From Paucimonas sp. (GTDB taxonomy: Bacteria; Pseudomonadota; Gammaproteobacteria; Pseudomonadales; Pseudomonadaceae), in contig JAIRVG010000061.1 in the NCBI GenBank assembly GCA_031253995.1, positions 62,001 to 126,000 of the forward strand: a DNA stretch of 64,000 nucleotides, in the 5' to 3' direction. The notes beneath the pieces were generated by a model that worked only from the letters and a program-made list of their open reading frames with translations, was not told the origin of the DNA and ran no database searches. The position numbers were made by a program, and so were the translations under genes. Numbering within the stretch: the first letter of the stretch is position 1; each line of letters starts with the position of its first letter. This document shows, piece by piece, positions 1 through 8,105 of the stretch.

Positions 1-220
1 CTTCGTCGGCGAGCGTTATGCCGATACCAGGAACAGCATCGTCCTGCCGGGCTATGGCACCTGGGATGCACTGGCGGGCTACCGGACCAAGGACTGGGAC
101 CTGCGCGCGGCGCTGAGCAACATCACCGACAAGACCTACTATGCGTCGGCGACCAGTGCGGCACAGATCCAGTTCGGTGATCCGCGCAGCCTGGTGGTGA
201 CGGGGACCTATAGCTTCTGA
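1..220 (+). CDS. TonB-dependent receptor, C-terminal fragment (5' end outside window)
   Basis: Only the last 72 codons are present, read in the frame that starts at base 2 and ends in TGA at 218-220. The peptide contains YGTWDALAGY, LSNITDKTYYAS and FGDPRSLVVTGTYSF. This is the typical end of a TonB-dependent siderophore receptor: alternating beta-strands, an N(I/L)TDKxYY motif and a terminal aromatic Phe needed for outer-membrane insertion. The ligand cannot be told from this piece. The tonB-exbB-exbD genes near 50 kb would energise such receptors. An outer-membrane barrel is the only sensible reading; the substrate is unknown. Confidence 0.85.
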   Translation, partial: FVGERYADTRNSIVLPGYGTWDALAGYRTKDWDLRAALSNITDKTYYASATSAAQIQFGDPRSLVVTGTYSF

Positions 221-262
221 ATCGGACCCTCAGAGAACCAGACCGCAAGTGCGCCGCGATCA

Positions 263-408
263 GCGTAGGAGCGGATTCATCCGCGATCGGCGGCGCAGCC
301 GTCGTAAAACCTGAGTCCCGAGTTCTCCTGACACACCGCGGACTCAGGTTTTATGGCCGCTTCGCGCCCAATCGCGGATAAATCCGCTCCTACGCCGTCC
401 CTGCTAAA
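263..408 (-). repeat. Composite REP element, copy 1 (full, GTAG type)
   Basis: An imperfect palindrome of about 145 bp. Its outer arms contain GTAGGAGCGGATT and the matching AATCCGCTCCTAC. The inner arms are AAAACCTGAGTCC and GGACTCAGGTTTT around a spacer that holds TGACACACC. The minus-strand reading begins TTGATTTAGCAGGGACGGCG, the same leader as in the copies at 18.7 kb and 29.7 kb, so the element has a definable edge beyond the hairpin. Two REP sequences in inverted orientation make it REPIN-like. Confidence 0.85.
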
Positions 409-413
409 TCAAC

Positions 414-449
414 GAAAAAGGGCGCCCCCGTCCCCCGGTGGCGCCCTTC
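414..449 (-). terminator. Rho-independent terminator of the 66-aa gene
   Basis: Read on the minus strand, AAGGGCGCC pairs with GGCGCCCTT and is followed by a short T run. It lies about 23 bases past the stop of the small minus-strand gene. Confidence 0.7.
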
Positions 450-471
450 TTTCATTTCAACCGCTGCCCTC

Positions 472-672
472 TCAGCCGTGCCAGATCCCTGCCAGAGCAT
501 CGAGCTCGGCTTCGGTGATCAGACCCGCTGGATAACGCTCCTCCAGCAAACGCCGTGGATCGGTCTTCCTGACCCGGATTGGTCCGTTGTGCTTCAACCA
601 CTGCGCCAAGACCTGGAGCGCTTCGTGATTCATGACTGTCGGGTGCATAGCCGTCTCACGTGCTGCATTCAT
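472..672 (-). CDS. Small protein of unknown function (66 aa)
   Basis: I do not recognise this family. The 66-residue product has no signal peptide or membrane segment and looks like a compact helical protein: HEALQVLAQWLKHN, then TDPRRLLEERYPAGL, then TEAELDALAGIW. Support for it being real is positional. It has its own terminator 3' of the stop, a purine-rich GGGGGAG about 10 bases before the first ATG, and it fills a gap that otherwise holds only a REP. Internal Met codons at residues 9 and 14 are alternative starts. Function is unknown. Confidence 0.55.
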   Translation of the reverse strand: MNAARETAMHPTVMNHEALQVLAQWLKHNGPIRVRKTDPRRLLEERYPAGLITEAELDALAGIWHG

Positions 673-822
673 TTCACACGTACTCCCCCAGAGGCGTGAG
701 CGACTAAATTACTCAACTTTTATGACAACTCCGCGCAGAGCAACCGCCATCCATCTGCCGAGTAACACTCCAAAACCAATACAAGAGCTGTGCCATGCCC
801 CAGGCCGGCCGTCGTCCGGGCA

Positions 823-855
823 GAAAAAAGCCCGTCATCGGACGGGCTTCTTTTC
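823..855 (-). terminator. Terminator of aguA
   Basis: On the minus strand AGCCCGTC-CGAT-GACGGGCT is followed by six T residues, starting about ten bases after the aguA stop codon. Confidence 0.85.
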
Positions 856-864
856 ACTGGTTTT

Positions 865-1974
865 TCAACGCGTTACTGGCGCCGGTTGCTGCTGGGTCAG
901 GCAGTGGATGTTGCCCCCACCGAGCAGCAGCTCACGACCAGGCACCATCACCACTTCGTGCGCCGGGAAGAGACGCGCGAGGATCGCTCTGGCCTCGGCA
1001 TCCGCAGGGTCGTTGAAGCTCGGCGCGATGATGCCGCCGTTGACGATCAGGAAGTTGACATAGGAACCTGCCAGGCGCACCGAAGGGTTGCGCTCCTGGC
1101 TGCCAGCGACCAGGTCGACGCCGTCGCATTCGTCCTGGGTGGCGTACAGCGGGCCCGGAATCGGCATCTTGTGCACCACGAACGAACGACCCTTGGCATC
1201 ACGCTGGCTTTCCAGCACCGCCAGGGCAGCGCGGCAGCGGCTGTAGTTGGGGTCCTTGGAATCATCGGTCCAGGCCAGTAACACTTCGCCCGGGCTGACG
1301 TAACAGCAGAAGTTGTCGACGTGGCCGTCGGTCTCGTCGTTGTACAGGCCGTCCGGCAGCCAGACGATGGTGTCCACCGCCAGGTTCTCGCGCAGGATGG
1401 CTTCGATCTGCTCGCGGTTCAGGTGCGGGTTGCGGTTGGCGTTGAGCAGGCATTCCTCGGTGGTGATCAGGGTGCCTTCGCCGTCGACGTGGATCGAACC
1501 ACCTTCGAGCACGAAGCCCTCGGTGACGTAGCGCGCAGTACGCTCCATGCCCATGATCTTGCCGGCCACCTGCTCGTCACGGTTCCACGGCGCATACAGG
1601 CCGCCATTGAAACCGCCCCAGGCATTGAAGCCCCAGTCCACGCCGCGCACTTCGCCGCTGTCGTTGATGACGAAGGTCGGGCCGGTGTCACGCACCCAGG
1701 CGTCGTCGTTGCTGATTTCCACCACGCGGATGTTCGGCTCGTTACCCAGGCGCGACACGGCGTTCTCGTACTGCCCCGCGGAAACACCAACGGTCACCGG
1801 CTCGAAACGGGCGATGGCCTTGGCCACGGCGGTGTGGGCAGCCTGCGCCGGCTTGCCGCCCAGGCGCCAGTTGTCCGGACGCTCCGGCCAGATCATCCAG
1901 ACCTGGGTCTGCGGCGCCCATTCGGCGGGCATGTGGAAGCCATCGGCACGGGGAGTGGAGGTCAGCGTCTTCAT
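865..1974 (-). CDS. aguA: Agmatine deiminase
   Basis: Hydrolyses agmatine to N-carbamoylputrescine and ammonia, the first step of arginine-derived putrescine formation and agmatine use; cytoplasmic. The 369-residue length is normal for the family. Visible motifs are NDDAWVRDTGPT in the first third, ETDGHVDNFC in the middle, and GGGNIHC near the end, whose Cys (about residue 358) is the catalytic nucleophile of this guanidino-modifying fold. The usual partner, N-carbamoylputrescine amidohydrolase (aguB), is not in the window. The neighbour at 2117-5020, on the same strand but with its own terminator, is an aminotransferase fusion, so a shared role in amine metabolism is possible but not shown. 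Confidence 0.95.
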   Translation of the reverse strand: MKTLTSTPRADGFHMPAEWAPQTQVWMIWPERPDNWRLGGKPAQAAHTAVAKAIARFEPVTVGVSAGQYENAVSRLGNEPNIRVVEISNDDAWVRDTGPTFVINDSGEVRGVDWGFNAWGGFNGGLYAPWNRDEQVAGKIMGMERTARYVTEGFVLEGGSIHVDGEGTLITTEECLLNANRNPHLNREQIEAILRENLAVDTIVWLPDGLYNDETDGHVDNFCCYVSPGEVLLAWTDDSKDPNYSRCRAALAVLESQRDAKGRSFVVHKMPIPGPLYATQDECDGVDLVAGSQERNPSVRLAGSYVNFLIVNGGIIAPSFNDPADAEARAILARLFPAHEVVMVPGRELLLGGGNIHCLTQQQPAPVTR

Positions 1975-2063
1975 GGTTCGGGCCTTGGGTTGGAGGTTCA
2001 GTGAGCCGATTTATATCCGATAAATATCGACATTGAAAGTCATATCACAAACTCTTCACGCAT

Positions 2064-2106
2064 AAAAAAGCCGGTCAACTCGATAAGAATCGAACTGACC
2101 GGCTTC
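2064..2106 (-). terminator. Terminator of the aminotransferase fusion gene
   Basis: On the minus strand AAGCCGGTCA and TGACCGGCTT form a 10-bp stem followed by a T run. It ends transcription of the upstream gene before aguA, so the two genes are probably separate units. Confidence 0.85.
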
Positions 2107-2116
2107 GATTCACGCG

Positions 2117-5020
2117 CTAGAGCTCTTCTGACAACACCCGCGCGATACTGTCGACGAAGAAATCGACACTGTCCCGCGTGGTGCACATCGGCGGCTTGAT
2201 CTTGAGGATGTTCAGGTAGTCACCGGTGGGCTGCATGAAGATGCCCAGGTCCCGCAGGCGGTTGCACAGGTACATGGTTTCTTCCGTGGCCGGCTCCAGG
2301 GTGTCGGGGCTGCGTACCAGCTCCAGGCCAAGGTAGAAACCGGATCCGTGCACCGCACCCGCAAGCGGATATTCATCGACCAGTTGCTGCAGGCGCGCCT
2401 TGAAGTAGCCGCCGACATCCCGGGCGTTTTCCCACAGGCCTTCCTCGGCCATCACGTCGAGCACCGCCATGCCGATCCGGCAGCTCACCGGACTGCCGCC
2501 GGCGGAGGAGAAGAAATAGCCCTCGGCTTCCAGCGCCTCGGCAATCTCGCGCCGGGTGATCACTGCGCCCAACGGGTGGCCGTTGCCCATGCCCTTGGCC
2601 ATGGTGATGATGTCCGGCACCACGCCCTGCTCTTCGAAGCCCCAGAAATGCTCGCCCATGCGCCCGTAGCCCACCTGCACCTCGTCGGCGATGCACACAC
2701 CGCCGCGCTCGCGCACCCGCCCATAGACCTGCTCCAGGTAGCCCGGCGGCAGCGGGATGCCGCCAGCGTTGCCGTACACCGGCTCGCAGATGAAACCGGC
2801 CAGCTGGCGCCCGGTGGCGTCCACTTCGGCCAGGGTGGCATCGACATCCCGTACATAGTCGGCGGTGCTGTCGCTACCGCGGTACTTGCCGCGGTAGGTG
2901 TTCGGCGCGGTCACCGGGTGCACCCATTCCGGACGGGTGGTCAGCGCCTGCGGGTTGTCGGCGATGGAGGTGGAGATCGCATCGGTGGCCACCGACCAGC
3001 CGTGGTACGCCTCCAGCACGCTGAGCACGTCGCGCCCGCCGCTGGCGGCCCAGGCCAGTCGGATCGCTAGGTCGTTGGCCTCGGTGCCGCTGTTGACCAG
3101 GAACACCCGGTCCATGCCCTGCGGCGCCAGGGCCAGCAGGCGTTCGGAGAACTCGGCGATGGCCGCGTAGTGGAAGCGCGAGTTGGTGTTGAGCAACGAC
3201 CACTGCTTCGCGGCTTCGCTGACCATGCGCGGATGCCCATGGCCGAGCACCGCGACGTTGTTGAGCATGTCCAGGTAGGAACGGCCCTGCAGGTCGATCA
3301 GGTAGTTGCGCCAGCCGCGCTCGATCTGCGGCGGCTGCTGGTAATAGTGCTTCTGCGAGCGGGCGAAGCTGGCATCGCGGCGCGCCAGCAGGGCCTGGGC
3401 ATCGCCCAGCCGTTCGGCGTCACAATCGAAGCCGAGCAGCGCAGCCGGCGACGGGCAGACGACGCGCCAGGCCTCGGCACGGGACGGCACGACAAAGGCC
3501 GGCGGACGCAGCCCCGGCACCCGGCACAGTTGCACGGTGATGCTGCTGCCGCTGCGGCCGATCGCCTGCCCGGCCACGACGATCTGGCCCTCGGCCAGGT
3601 CGTCGCCACAGCCCCACAGCCACAGGCTGAGCTGTTCGCCTTGCAGGCAACCGCTGTTCGGCCCGTCCAGGTGCCAGGTGCCGGCAAAGGGCGCCTGCAG
3701 TTCGCTGCCGGCCGCCAGGTGCAGTTCGACCTGCAGGGCGAAGGTGTCGGGCTCGCGCGGGTTGTCGATATGGGTGCGCGACAGGCGGTACTGGCCGTAC
3801 AGCGACGAGGCCGGGGCCGGGTGCTGCAACAGCAGTTGCTGGTCGACGCCCGGCGCTTCCCAGTTGCCGGCGCTGAAATGCTCGCTGAGGACACCGAGGT
3901 CCACCCGCGTCACCGCCTCGCCGTCCAGCCCCGGCAACAGTGGCGCACAACCGCTCAGGTCCGCTGCGGCGGGCACCAGGCCGGCGGCCTGGAGGATCGC
4001 CGCTTCCATCAGGGCGAACGGCACGCTGTCGGCGACCTCGAAGATTTCCCACTCATGGGCCAGGTTGGCACGGCTGTACTCATTGTCCGGATCGATGCTC
4101 ACCTGTTGCTCGCCGCTGAGTACCAGCACGGCGGCACGGGCGACCACCAGCGGCCAAAGCGCCTTCAGTTCGGCTTCGCTCAGCGGGTTGATGGCGTGAT
4201 AAGCGCAGACCGCCGGGAGGATGCGCAGCGGATCGCCTTCGGCGTGGTGCAACAGCGCAGCGCAGGTCACCGAAAGGTCGGCGATGCGCCAGGTGTGCAG
4301 CAGGTCGCCGAAGTCGATCACCCCTTGCAGTTGCCACTGGCGTTCGGCGTCGCGCTGCCACACCGCGTTGTCGTCGGTGATGTCGAGGTGCACGGCCTGT
4401 TTCGGCAGGTCGTGCTGGACCAACCCCAGGGCTTGCTGCGCCTGGGCTGCGGCGGCGGCAACACGCACCTTGCGCGGGCCGTCGGCCAGCACCGGCAACA
4501 GATGGGCGATCAGGGCCTGGGCATGCTGCGGGTCCCATTGCAGGGTACGGGTCAGCCCCGGGTGGCTGAAGTCGGCCAGGGCCTGGTCGACCCGGGCGCA
4601 CAGCGCGCCAAGCTCGGCGACCAGGCGCGGCTCCATGTGCTTGAGGCGGGTCAGGGTCTGCCCGTCGATGTAGTCCAGCACCCGAGCGCGGATGGCCTGC
4701 CCATCGATGTCCAGGGACAGCAACTGTTCGCCGGAGGTCGCCACGCGCACCGCCGGCACGGGAACGCCGCGTGCGTCCAGGTGTCCGAGGGCCGCGTGCT
4801 GGGCCTCCAGCTCTAGCGCCGAATACGCGCCGTGGCAGACCTTCAATACAAAACGCCCTTGATCGCTGTCGACGCGGAAGTTCAGGTCCTGCTGGCTGCC
4901 CAGCGCCTGCAGGCCCCCGTCCAGGCCGTAGTGCTGGTTGAGCAAGGCACGGGCCTGTCGTTCGCTGACGGTCGGGCAAGGCTGGCTGGCGCGGTGGATC
5001 AGAACGCTGATGGGCATCAT
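2117..5020 (-). CDS. APH-type phosphotransferase / class III aminotransferase fusion protein
   Basis: A 967-residue three-part protein. Residues about 20-310 resemble the APH/choline-kinase fold (VHLDITDDNAVW, then VIDFGDL as the metal-binding Asp motif). Residues about 400-510 look like a small beta domain related to M23 peptidases, without obvious zinc ligands. Residues about 540-967 are a class III PLP aminotransferase with DEVQVGYGRMG and the Schiff-base Lys near 809 in TMAKGMGNG. Such fusions are known, and their aminotransferase part is related to phospho-lyases acting on phosphoethanolamine or phosphohydroxylysine; the substrate here is not determined. The ATG at 5020 was chosen because GAGG precedes it by five bases; an earlier in-frame ATG exists at 5053. 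Confidence 0.85.
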   Translation of the reverse strand: MMPISVLIHRASQPCPTVSERQARALLNQHYGLDGGLQALGSQQDLNFRVDSDQGRFVLKVCHGAYSALELEAQHAALGHLDARGVPVPAVRVATSGEQLLSLDIDGQAIRARVLDYIDGQTLTRLKHMEPRLVAELGALCARVDQALADFSHPGLTRTLQWDPQHAQALIAHLLPVLADGPRKVRVAAAAAQAQQALGLVQHDLPKQAVHLDITDDNAVWQRDAERQWQLQGVIDFGDLLHTWRIADLSVTCAALLHHAEGDPLRILPAVCAYHAINPLSEAELKALWPLVVARAAVLVLSGEQQVSIDPDNEYSRANLAHEWEIFEVADSVPFALMEAAILQAAGLVPAAADLSGCAPLLPGLDGEAVTRVDLGVLSEHFSAGNWEAPGVDQQLLLQHPAPASSLYGQYRLSRTHIDNPREPDTFALQVELHLAAGSELQAPFAGTWHLDGPNSGCLQGEQLSLWLWGCGDDLAEGQIVVAGQAIGRSGSSITVQLCRVPGLRPPAFVVPSRAEAWRVVCPSPAALLGFDCDAERLGDAQALLARRDASFARSQKHYYQQPPQIERGWRNYLIDLQGRSYLDMLNNVAVLGHGHPRMVSEAAKQWSLLNTNSRFHYAAIAEFSERLLALAPQGMDRVFLVNSGTEANDLAIRLAWAASGGRDVLSVLEAYHGWSVATDAISTSIADNPQALTTRPEWVHPVTAPNTYRGKYRGSDSTADYVRDVDATLAEVDATGRQLAGFICEPVYGNAGGIPLPPGYLEQVYGRVRERGGVCIADEVQVGYGRMGEHFWGFEEQGVVPDIITMAKGMGNGHPLGAVITRREIAEALEAEGYFFSSAGGSPVSCRIGMAVLDVMAEEGLWENARDVGGYFKARLQQLVDEYPLAGAVHGSGFYLGLELVRSPDTLEPATEETMYLCNRLRDLGIFMQPTGDYLNILKIKPPMCTTRDSVDFFVDSIARVLSEEL

Positions 5021-5226
5021 GGAGACCTCGGTTTTTTTGCCGTATATCGCCATCTGCACTCCCATTAAGCAAGTACGGTGATTAAAATTGCGCACAAAGT
5101 TTGTAGGAAACGTTGATTAAAACGACACAAAGCGGTTATCCAGCGCAATCTGCTTGCACCGGCTCGTCCCTACACACAAGCTATGCACCTTTGTAAATGT
5201 CAGTTATGGAAGAAAGGCAGCCCGAC

Positions 5227-6309
5227 ATGCGAATTCTCATCACCGGTGGAGCCGGTTTCATTGGTTCGGCGCTGGTGCGTCACCTCATCGACAACACCGA
5301 GCACGAAGTGCTCAACCTGGACAAGTTGACCTACGCGGGCAACCTGGAGTCGCTGGCCCGCATCGCCACCAACACCCGCTACGAGTTCGTCCAGGCCGAT
5401 ATCGTCGACCAGGCTGCCGTGAGCGCCATCCTCGAACGATTCCAGCCCCACGCGATCATGCACCTGGCGGCAGAGTCGCATGTCGACCGCTCGATCGACG
5501 GCCCGTCTGACTTCATCCAGACCAACATCGTCGGCACCTACAGCCTGCTGGAAGCCGCACGCGGCTACTGGTCGAAGCTGCCGGCCGGCGAGCGCGAAGC
5601 CTTCCGCTTCCACCATATCTCCACCGACGAGGTGTACGGTGACCTGCACGGCGTCGACGACCTGTTCACCGAGACCACCCCGTACGCGCCAAGCTCGCCG
5701 TACTCGGCGAGCAAGGCCGCGTCCGACCACCTGGTCCGCGCCTGGAACCGCACCTACGGCCTGCCCGTGCTGCTGACCAACTGCTCGAACAACTACGGCC
5801 CGTTCCACTTCCCGGAAAAGCTCATTCCGCTGGTGATCCTCAACGCCCTGGCGGGCAAGCCGCTGCCGGTCTACGGCAATGGCCTGCAAGTGCGCGACTG
5901 GCTGTTCGTCGAAGACCACGCCCGTGCCCTGTTCAAGGTGGTGACCGAAGGCGTGGTCGGCGAGACCTACAACATCGGCGGGCATAACGAGCAGAAGAAC
6001 ATCGACGTGGTGCGCGGCATCTGCGCCCTTCTCGAAGAGCTGGCGCCACAGCGTCCGGCGGGCGTGGCCAACTACGCCGACCTGATCACCTACGTCAAGG
6101 ACCGCCCTGGCCACGATCAGCGCTACGCCATCGACGCCAGCAAGATCGAACGTGAACTGGGCTGGGTTCCGGAGGAAACCTTCGAGACCGGCCTGCGCAA
6201 GACTGTCCAGTGGTATCTGGATAACCTGGAATGGTGCCGCCACGTGCAGGACGGTAGCTACCAAGGGCAACGCCTGGGCACCTCCGACTTCAAGGACCTG
6301 ATTGCATGA
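5227..6309 (+). CDS. rfbB: dTDP-glucose 4,6-dehydratase
   Basis: Second step of dTDP-L-rhamnose synthesis: converts dTDP-glucose to dTDP-4-keto-6-deoxyglucose with bound NAD. The 360-residue product begins with the Rossmann motif GGAGFIGS. It carries STDEVYGD and the YSASKAASD catalytic YxxxK. The ATG at 5227 is preceded by AAGG; an in-frame ATG at 5197 would add ten residues not usual for the family. The stop overlaps the start of rfbA by four bases, so the two are translationally coupled. Cytoplasmic; feeds LPS or exopolysaccharide and possibly rhamnolipid precursors. Confidence 0.95.
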   Translation: MRILITGGAGFIGSALVRHLIDNTEHEVLNLDKLTYAGNLESLARIATNTRYEFVQADIVDQAAVSAILERFQPHAIMHLAAESHVDRSIDGPSDFIQTNIVGTYSLLEAARGYWSKLPAGEREAFRFHHISTDEVYGDLHGVDDLFTETTPYAPSSPYSASKAASDHLVRAWNRTYGLPVLLTNCSNNYGPFHFPEKLIPLVILNALAGKPLPVYGNGLQVRDWLFVEDHARALFKVVTEGVVGETYNIGGHNEQKNIDVVRGICALLEELAPQRPAGVANYADLITYVKDRPGHDQRYAIDASKIERELGWVPEETFETGLRKTVQWYLDNLEWCRHVQDGSYQGQRLGTSDFKDLIA

Positions 6310-7181
6310 CCAAAGGTATCGTCCTGGCGGGTGGCTCCGGCACCCGTCTGCACCCCATCACCCTCGGCGTTTCCAAGCAGCTGCTGCCGATCTACGACAA
6401 GCCGATGATCTACTACCCGATCTCGGTGCTGATGCTCGCCGGCATCCGCGAGATCCTGCTGATTTCCACCCCGCAGGACCTGCCGCAATACCGCCAGCTG
6501 CTGGGCGACGGCAGCCAGTTCGGCATCGAGATCAGCTACGCCGAGCAGCCTTCTCCGGACGGCCTGGCCCAGGCCTTCCTGATCGGCGAGGAATTCATCG
6601 GCAACGACCCGGTGTGCCTGATCCTCGGCGACAACATCTTCCACGGCCAGGGCTTCAGCGAGCAGTTGCTGCGCGCCATCAAGCAGCCTTCGGGCGCCAC
6701 GGTGTTCGGCTACTGGGTCAAGGATCCCGAGCGCTTCGGCGTGGTCGACTTCGACCAGACCGGCCGTGCCCTGTCCATCGAAGAGAAGCCGACCGAGCCC
6801 AAGTCGCACTACGCGGTCACCGGCCTGTACTTCTATGACAACGACGTCGTGCGCATCGCCAAGGACGTCAAGCCGTCGCCACGCGGCGAGCTGGAAATCA
6901 CCGACGTCAACAATGCCTACCTCAAGCGCGGCGACCTGCGCGTCGAGCGCTTCGGCCGCGGCTTCGCCTGGCTCGACACCGGCACCCACGACAGCCTGCT
7001 GGAAGCTTCGCAGTACGTGCAGACCATCGAGCACCGCCAGGGCCTGAAGGTCGCCTGCCTCGAAGAGATCGCCTACGACCACGGCTGGATCGATCGCGAG
7101 CAGCTGCTGGTGCGCGCCAAGGCGTTCGGCAAGACCGGCTACGGCCAGTACCTGTTCACCCTCGCGGGTGAGCGCAAATGA
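6306..7181 (+). CDS. rfbA: Glucose-1-phosphate thymidylyltransferase
   Basis: First step of the dTDP-rhamnose pathway: joins dTTP and glucose-1-phosphate. The 291-residue protein opens with GGSGTRLHPIT, the nucleotide-binding loop, and contains the conserved KQLLPIYDKPMIYYP stretch and EEKPTEPKS. Length is normal. ATGA overlap with rfbB upstream; 19 bases separate it from the chosen rfbD start. It is usually feedback-inhibited by dTDP-rhamnose, a family property that cannot be read from the sequence. Confidence 0.96.
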   Translation: MTKGIVLAGGSGTRLHPITLGVSKQLLPIYDKPMIYYPISVLMLAGIREILLISTPQDLPQYRQLLGDGSQFGIEISYAEQPSPDGLAQAFLIGEEFIGNDPVCLILGDNIFHGQGFSEQLLRAIKQPSGATVFGYWVKDPERFGVVDFDQTGRALSIEEKPTEPKSHYAVTGLYFYDNDVVRIAKDVKPSPRGELEITDVNNAYLKRGDLRVERFGRGFAWLDTGTHDSLLEASQYVQTIEHRQGLKVACLEEIAYDHGWIDREQLLVRAKAFGKTGYGQYLFTLAGERK

Positions 7182-7200
7182 TCCACGGGGAGTTGCGCCC

Positions 7201-8067
7201 ATGACGCTGAACATTCTTGTCAGCGGCCAGCAGGGTCAGGTCTCCCGGGAGTTGCAGGCACGTCTGGGCGACCTCGGTCGCCTGCAGGTCCTCGGCCGCG
7301 ACCAGCTCGACCTTGCGCACCCCGAGCGCATTGCCGAGCAGGTCCGCGCCATCGCTCCCGACCTGATCATCAACGCCGCCGCCCACACGGCGGTAGACCA
7401 GGCAGAGAGCGAGCCGGAACTGGCCTTCGCGATCAACGCCCGTTCCCCTGGCGTGTTCGCCGAGGAAGCCGCGCGCCTGGGCATCCCGCTGATCCACTAC
7501 TCCACCGACTACGTCTTCGACGGTGAAAAGGCTTCGCCCTACACCGAGGACGACGCGACCAATCCCCTGGGTGTCTATGGCCAGAGCAAGCTGGCCGGCG
7601 AACAGGCGATCACCGCGGTCGGCGGGCAGCACCTGATCCTGCGCACCAGCTGGGTGTACTCGACTCATGGCCGCAACTTCCTGCTGACCATGCAGCGCCT
7701 GCTGCAGGAAAAACCGGAACTGCGCGTGGTGGCCGACCAGATCGGCGCGCCGACCTGGGCCGGGACCATCGCCGCCAGCACCCGCCAGTTGATCGAACGC
7801 TGGCAGGCTGGCCAGGCGGGAGCCTGGGGCACCTACCACCTGACCGCGCAGGGTGAAACCTCGTGGTTCGGCTTCGCCCAGGCCATCGGCGAACAGCTCA
7901 AGGCCCAGGGCAAGCCCTGCGCCAACCTGCTGCCGATCCCGTCCAGCGACTATCCGACCCCGGCCCGTCGCCCGCTCAACTCGCGCCTCGACTGCAGTCG
8001 CCTGCAACGCGAGTGGAACGTCAGCCAGCCCGACTGGCATCAGGCACTGATCGACTGCCTGAAGTAG
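7201..8067 (+). CDS. rfbD: dTDP-4-dehydrorhamnose reductase
   Basis: Last step of dTDP-L-rhamnose synthesis, NAD(P)H-dependent reduction of the 4-keto group. The 288-residue product has GQQGQV as the dinucleotide loop, YSTDYVFDG, and YGQSKLAGE with the YxxxK pair. ATG 7201 has GGGGAG eight bases upstream; an upstream in-frame ATG at 7168 overlaps rfbA and lacks a good ribosome site. The gene is followed directly by a terminator. The epimerase rmlC, normally the fourth member of the cluster, is missing here. Confidence 0.93.
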   Translation: MTLNILVSGQQGQVSRELQARLGDLGRLQVLGRDQLDLAHPERIAEQVRAIAPDLIINAAAHTAVDQAESEPELAFAINARSPGVFAEEAARLGIPLIHYSTDYVFDGEKASPYTEDDATNPLGVYGQSKLAGEQAITAVGGQHLILRTSWVYSTHGRNFLLTMQRLLQEKPELRVVADQIGAPTWAGTIAASTRQLIERWQAGQAGAWGTYHLTAQGETSWFGFAQAIGEQLKAQGKPCANLLPIPSSDYPTPARRPLNSRLDCSRLQREWNVSQPDWHQALIDCLK

Positions 8068-8072
8068 CGCAT

Positions 8073-8103
8073 AATGCGCCAGATCCTTCTGGCGCATTTT
8101 TCG
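8073..8103 (+). terminator. Terminator after rfbD
   Basis: AATGCGCCAG and CTGGCGCATT form a 10-bp stem with a 6-base loop, followed by TTTT. It abuts the dctB start codon and so overlaps the place where a dctB ribosome site would sit. Confidence 0.85.
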
Positions 8104-8105
8104 CG

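Noticed and set aside
3170..4816. 548-codon open frame on the plus strand opposite the aminotransferase gene
   Set aside because: Antisense shadow of a high-GC gene; the minus-strand product has clear kinase and PLP motifs, while this frame has no family signal.
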